Shown: positions 5,795 to 7,390 of the stretch, one piece after another
How the letters are laid out: every line of letters starts with the position of its first letter
Numbering within the stretch: position 1 is the first letter of the stretch
Assembly (NCBI GenBank): GCA_002455755.1
Contig: DKLL01000260.1
Span: forward strand, 1-7,390
Source: Acinetobacter sp. UBA6641
GTDB lineage: Bacteria > Pseudomonadota > Gammaproteobacteria > Pseudomonadales > Moraxellaceae
Length of the DNA: 7,390 nucleotides
Reading direction: 5' to 3'
The notes under the pieces: model-generated
Seen by the model: only the letters and a program-made list of their open reading frames with translations
What the model was told of the DNA's origin: nothing
The model's database searches: none
Program-made: the position numbers and the translations under genes

Positions 5795-6874
5795 ATGACT
5801 CAAATCCTGCAGAAACGCCCTGCTTCATTAAGTATCCGCGCTGGCAAATTGGCACGCCAACTGATTGAAAAAGAAGGTTTGCAGGCAAATTTTGTCGATA
5901 TTGTACCCGGTGCAGCAGGTGGCCCCAAAGGCATAGGCATTCAAGGCCTCGATCAAGCCATTTTTGGCAATTTCCTTGCGCAAGTGCCGCAGCGCAGAAC
6001 CCTGATCGGCTCATCGATTGGCAGCTGGCGTTTTGCCAGTATTGCTGCCTGGGGCGCGAAACACGGGACTGAGCGTCTTGCAGAGCTTTATACCAACCTG
6101 TATTTCCATAAAAAAATGACCCGTCAGGAAGTCGGTAATATATGCCGTGACATGCTGATCGATCTGGTTCAAGGTAAAGAACAGCAACTGGTTGAGCATC
6201 CCGACTACCATCTGGCCATCATCTCGATCAAAGCCCAGCATATTTTCCAAAGCGACAAATCCCTGCCTTTACTGGCATCAGTGGCCGGAATTATCGGCAG
6301 CAATGCTTTGGCACGCAAGCACAACCGCCTGTTTATGCAACGGGTGATCAGCCAGCCGGAGATGGGCACCCAATTTAAAGTCCATGATGAATTTACTACG
6401 CATTATCAGTCCTTGAATCTTAATAACGTCATCTCCTGGCTGATGGCTTCTGCATCTATTCCTGGTGTGATGGCGGCAATTCGCGATATCCCCGATGCCC
6501 CAAAAGGCAGTTACCGCGATGGTGGTTTAATTGACTATCACCTTGACCTGCCATTTCAGAGTCAGGGCATTGTGCTGTATCCGCATTTTAGCGACAGCAT
6601 CACCCCGGGCTGGTTCGACAAGATGCTGAAAAAGCGCAAGGCCAGTCCGGAAAATCAGGCACGAACCTTATTGCTTTCGCCTTCTGCCGAATATCTGCAC
6701 TCCTTACCGCTCGGTCGCTTGCCGGATCGTAAAGATTTCACCTTAAAAGGGCTGGACCAGAAACAGCGGATTCAGATGTGGAATCAGTCTGTGGCAGAAA
6801 GCCAGCGTTTGGGTGATGAATTCCTGGAAATGGTGGAGAAACAGAATTTCCCGCAGTTGATGCAGGATTTATAA
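5795..6874 (+). CDS. Patatin-like phospholipase family protein
   Basis: A 359-residue predicted serine acyl hydrolase of the patatin family, which cleaves acyl chains from phospholipids or other lipid esters. All three catalytic elements are visible: the oxyanion-hole glycines in PGAAGGPKG (G42-G43-P-K-G46), the nucleophile elbow G72-S-S-I-G76 with Ser74 the predicted nucleophile, and the dyad Asp in YRDGGLIDYH (D242-G-G). SWLMASASIPGVM (214-226) is the usual patatin segment before the DGG. There is no signal peptide or membrane helix, so it is expected in the cytoplasm or loosely at the inner membrane, unlike secreted ExoU-type effectors. The ATG at 5795 has GAGAAG at 5787-5792, only 2 bases away, but no better in-frame start fits. 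GC is higher than in the preceding two genes (36/60 at 6001-6060). It has its own predicted promoter, so it is probably a separate transcription unit. Substrate is unknown. Confidence 0.92.
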   Translation: MTQILQKRPASLSIRAGKLARQLIEKEGLQANFVDIVPGAAGGPKGIGIQGLDQAIFGNFLAQVPQRRTLIGSSIGSWRFASIAAWGAKHGTERLAELYTNLYFHKKMTRQEVGNICRDMLIDLVQGKEQQLVEHPDYHLAIISIKAQHIFQSDKSLPLLASVAGIIGSNALARKHNRLFMQRVISQPEMGTQFKVHDEFTTHYQSLNLNNVISWLMASASIPGVMAAIRDIPDAPKGSYRDGGLIDYHLDLPFQSQGIVLYPHFSDSITPGWFDKMLKKRKASPENQARTLLLSPSAEYLHSLPLGRLPDRKDFTLKGLDQKQRIQMWNQSVAESQRLGDEFLEMVEKQNFPQLMQDL

Positions 6875-6898
6875 AATCATATTCAGGGAAACCTATAG

Positions 6899-6979
6899 GA
6901 TGAAGCTTTACTTGGCGCTGGAGGAGCAAAGGAGTTTATTTTGCAAAAACTTGAATATTATAAAATTCTTGGTGAATAA
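6899..6979 (+). pseudogene. Possible 3' remnant of a lost gene (26 codons)
   Basis: Between TAG (6896) and TAA (6977) one frame reads DEALLGAGGAKEF followed by ILQKLEYYKILGE. The composition looks far more like a real protein C-terminus than the overlapping 65-residue frame from 6900. It has no convincing start. It lies in the same frame as the phospholipase gene, separated from its stop by 7 sense codons and a second stop. The parent family is not recognised. It could be a relic of a deleted gene, a decayed C-terminal extension, or chance. Confidence 0.25.
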
Positions 6980-7107
6980 AGCACATGAACCTTTTGAGTC
7001 AGCAATCAAAATGATGCTATGTATATTTTTTTCTCAAACAGCCGCTAATCACGTACACTATACAGCTGCGATTTTTATTCGCTGTTTTCCATTTTGAATA
7101 TATTTTT

Positions 7108-7112
7108 GGTGA
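7108..7112 (+). promoter_or_regulatory. Ribosome binding site of hisI
   Basis: GGTGA lies 7 bases before the ATG at 7120 and supports that start. Confidence 0.6.
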
Positions 7113-7119
7113 AATTCTC

Positions 7120-7390
7120 ATGAACAACGCGCAATGGCTCGATGAAGTAAAATTTAACGAACAAGGTCTGATCCCTGCCATTGCCCAGCATCATCAAAGC
7201 GGTCGTGTATTGATGGTGGCCTGGATGAACCGTGAAGCTTTGGCACTCACTGCCGAGAAAAATCAGGCGGTATATTTCTCCCGTTCACGCAACAAGTTGT
7301 GGCACAAGGGTGAAGAATCCGGACATTTCCAGACCGTGCATGAAATCCGTCTGGACTGTGATGCCGATGTGATTGTATTGCAGATTGAAC
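7120..7390 (+). CDS. hisI: HisI, phosphoribosyl-AMP cyclohydrolase (3' end missing)
   Basis: The first 90 residues of a histidine-biosynthesis enzyme that opens the adenine ring of phosphoribosyl-AMP in the cytoplasm. The gene runs off the window. Family motifs are clear: [11 protein letters not shown] (31-41), the conserved [18 protein letters not shown] (52-69), and the metal-binding D79-C-D-A-D83, where the three Asp bind Mg and Cys80 contributes to the zinc site. Residues before the first motif ([18 protein letters not shown]) are the normal N-terminus, so the ATG at 7120 is the true start. Whether it is a stand-alone HisI, as expected in Acinetobacter, or a HisIE fusion cannot be seen. 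hisE and tat genes would be expected next, by analogy with related genomes. Confidence 0.96.
   Translation, partial: MNNAQWLDEVKFNEQGLIPAIAQHHQSGRVLMVAWMNREALALTAEKNQAVYFSRSRNKLWHKGEESGHFQTVHEIRLDCDADVIVLQIE

Larger units (their letters stand above)
6875..7119 (+). other. Spacer before hisI with a possible gene relic
   Basis: 245 bases lie between the phospholipase stop and hisI. No clear terminator follows the phospholipase; the only symmetry near its end is the 8-base palindrome CCTATAGG (6892-6899). The segment 6899-6979 reads like the C-terminus of a protein (see separate entry). 6980-7119 is AT-rich leader for hisI. TATACA at 7059-7064 is a possible -10 without a good -35. ACAGC (7062-7066) and GCTGT (7081-7085) could form a weak hairpin in the leader. 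Confidence 0.6.

Noticed and set aside
5712..6014. 100-residue minus-strand frame over the phospholipase promoter and 5' end
   Set aside because: It is a Cys/Leu/Gln-rich shadow with no recognised domain, antisense to the patatin catalytic region.
7062..7088. Hairpin ACAGC/GCTGT as a terminator before hisI
   Set aside because: The stem is 5 bases with a 14-base loop and only a short T-run, too weak to call.
6900..7097. 65-residue frame starting at ATG 6900
   Set aside because: Its composition is not protein-like, no ribosome site is at proper distance, and it overlaps a more plausible frame and the hisI leader.

Overview
The window looks like a chromosomal segment of a gammaproteobacterium, most likely Acinetobacter or a close relative (Moraxellaceae). 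This is inferred from the wording of UbiB and UbiJ, a free-standing hisI start close to the ubiquinone genes, moderate-to-low GC, and AT-rich spacers. No rRNA or species marker is present, so the genus is an inference.

Layout, all genes on the + strand. (1) 1-2313: the end of a ubiquinone-biosynthesis operon, with ubiJ (5' end outside the window) followed after 12 bases by a complete ubiB. (2) 2314-3043: a 730-base non-coding stretch. Its middle (2761-2940) has only 18 G/C in 180 bases, and it ends in a pair of overlapping palindromes upstream of the next gene. (3) 3044-5690: a low-GC two-gene surface cassette. It holds a lipoprotein with a Gly-rich linker and an Ig-like or carboxypeptidase-regulatory-like N-terminal domain, then an outer-membrane beta-barrel protein that I cannot assign to a known family. 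A hairpin terminator lies between the two genes and another follows the second. (4) 5705-6874: an inverted repeat, a plausible sigma70 promoter, and a cytoplasmic patatin-like phospholipase with an intact Ser/Asp dyad. (5) 6875-7119: a spacer that may hold the 3' remnant of a lost gene. (6) 7120 to the end: the 5' part of hisI (histidine biosynthesis), cut by the window edge.

How the parts relate: UbiJ and UbiB act together in the soluble/membrane-associated ubiquinone assembly. hisI is a housekeeping neighbour. The lipoprotein and barrel genes differ from these in base composition, have a silencing-type AT-rich upstream region, and encode two envelope proteins, so they look like an accessory insertion into a conserved metabolic neighbourhood. 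This pair is the best candidate for something undescribed. Its function cannot be read from the sequence.
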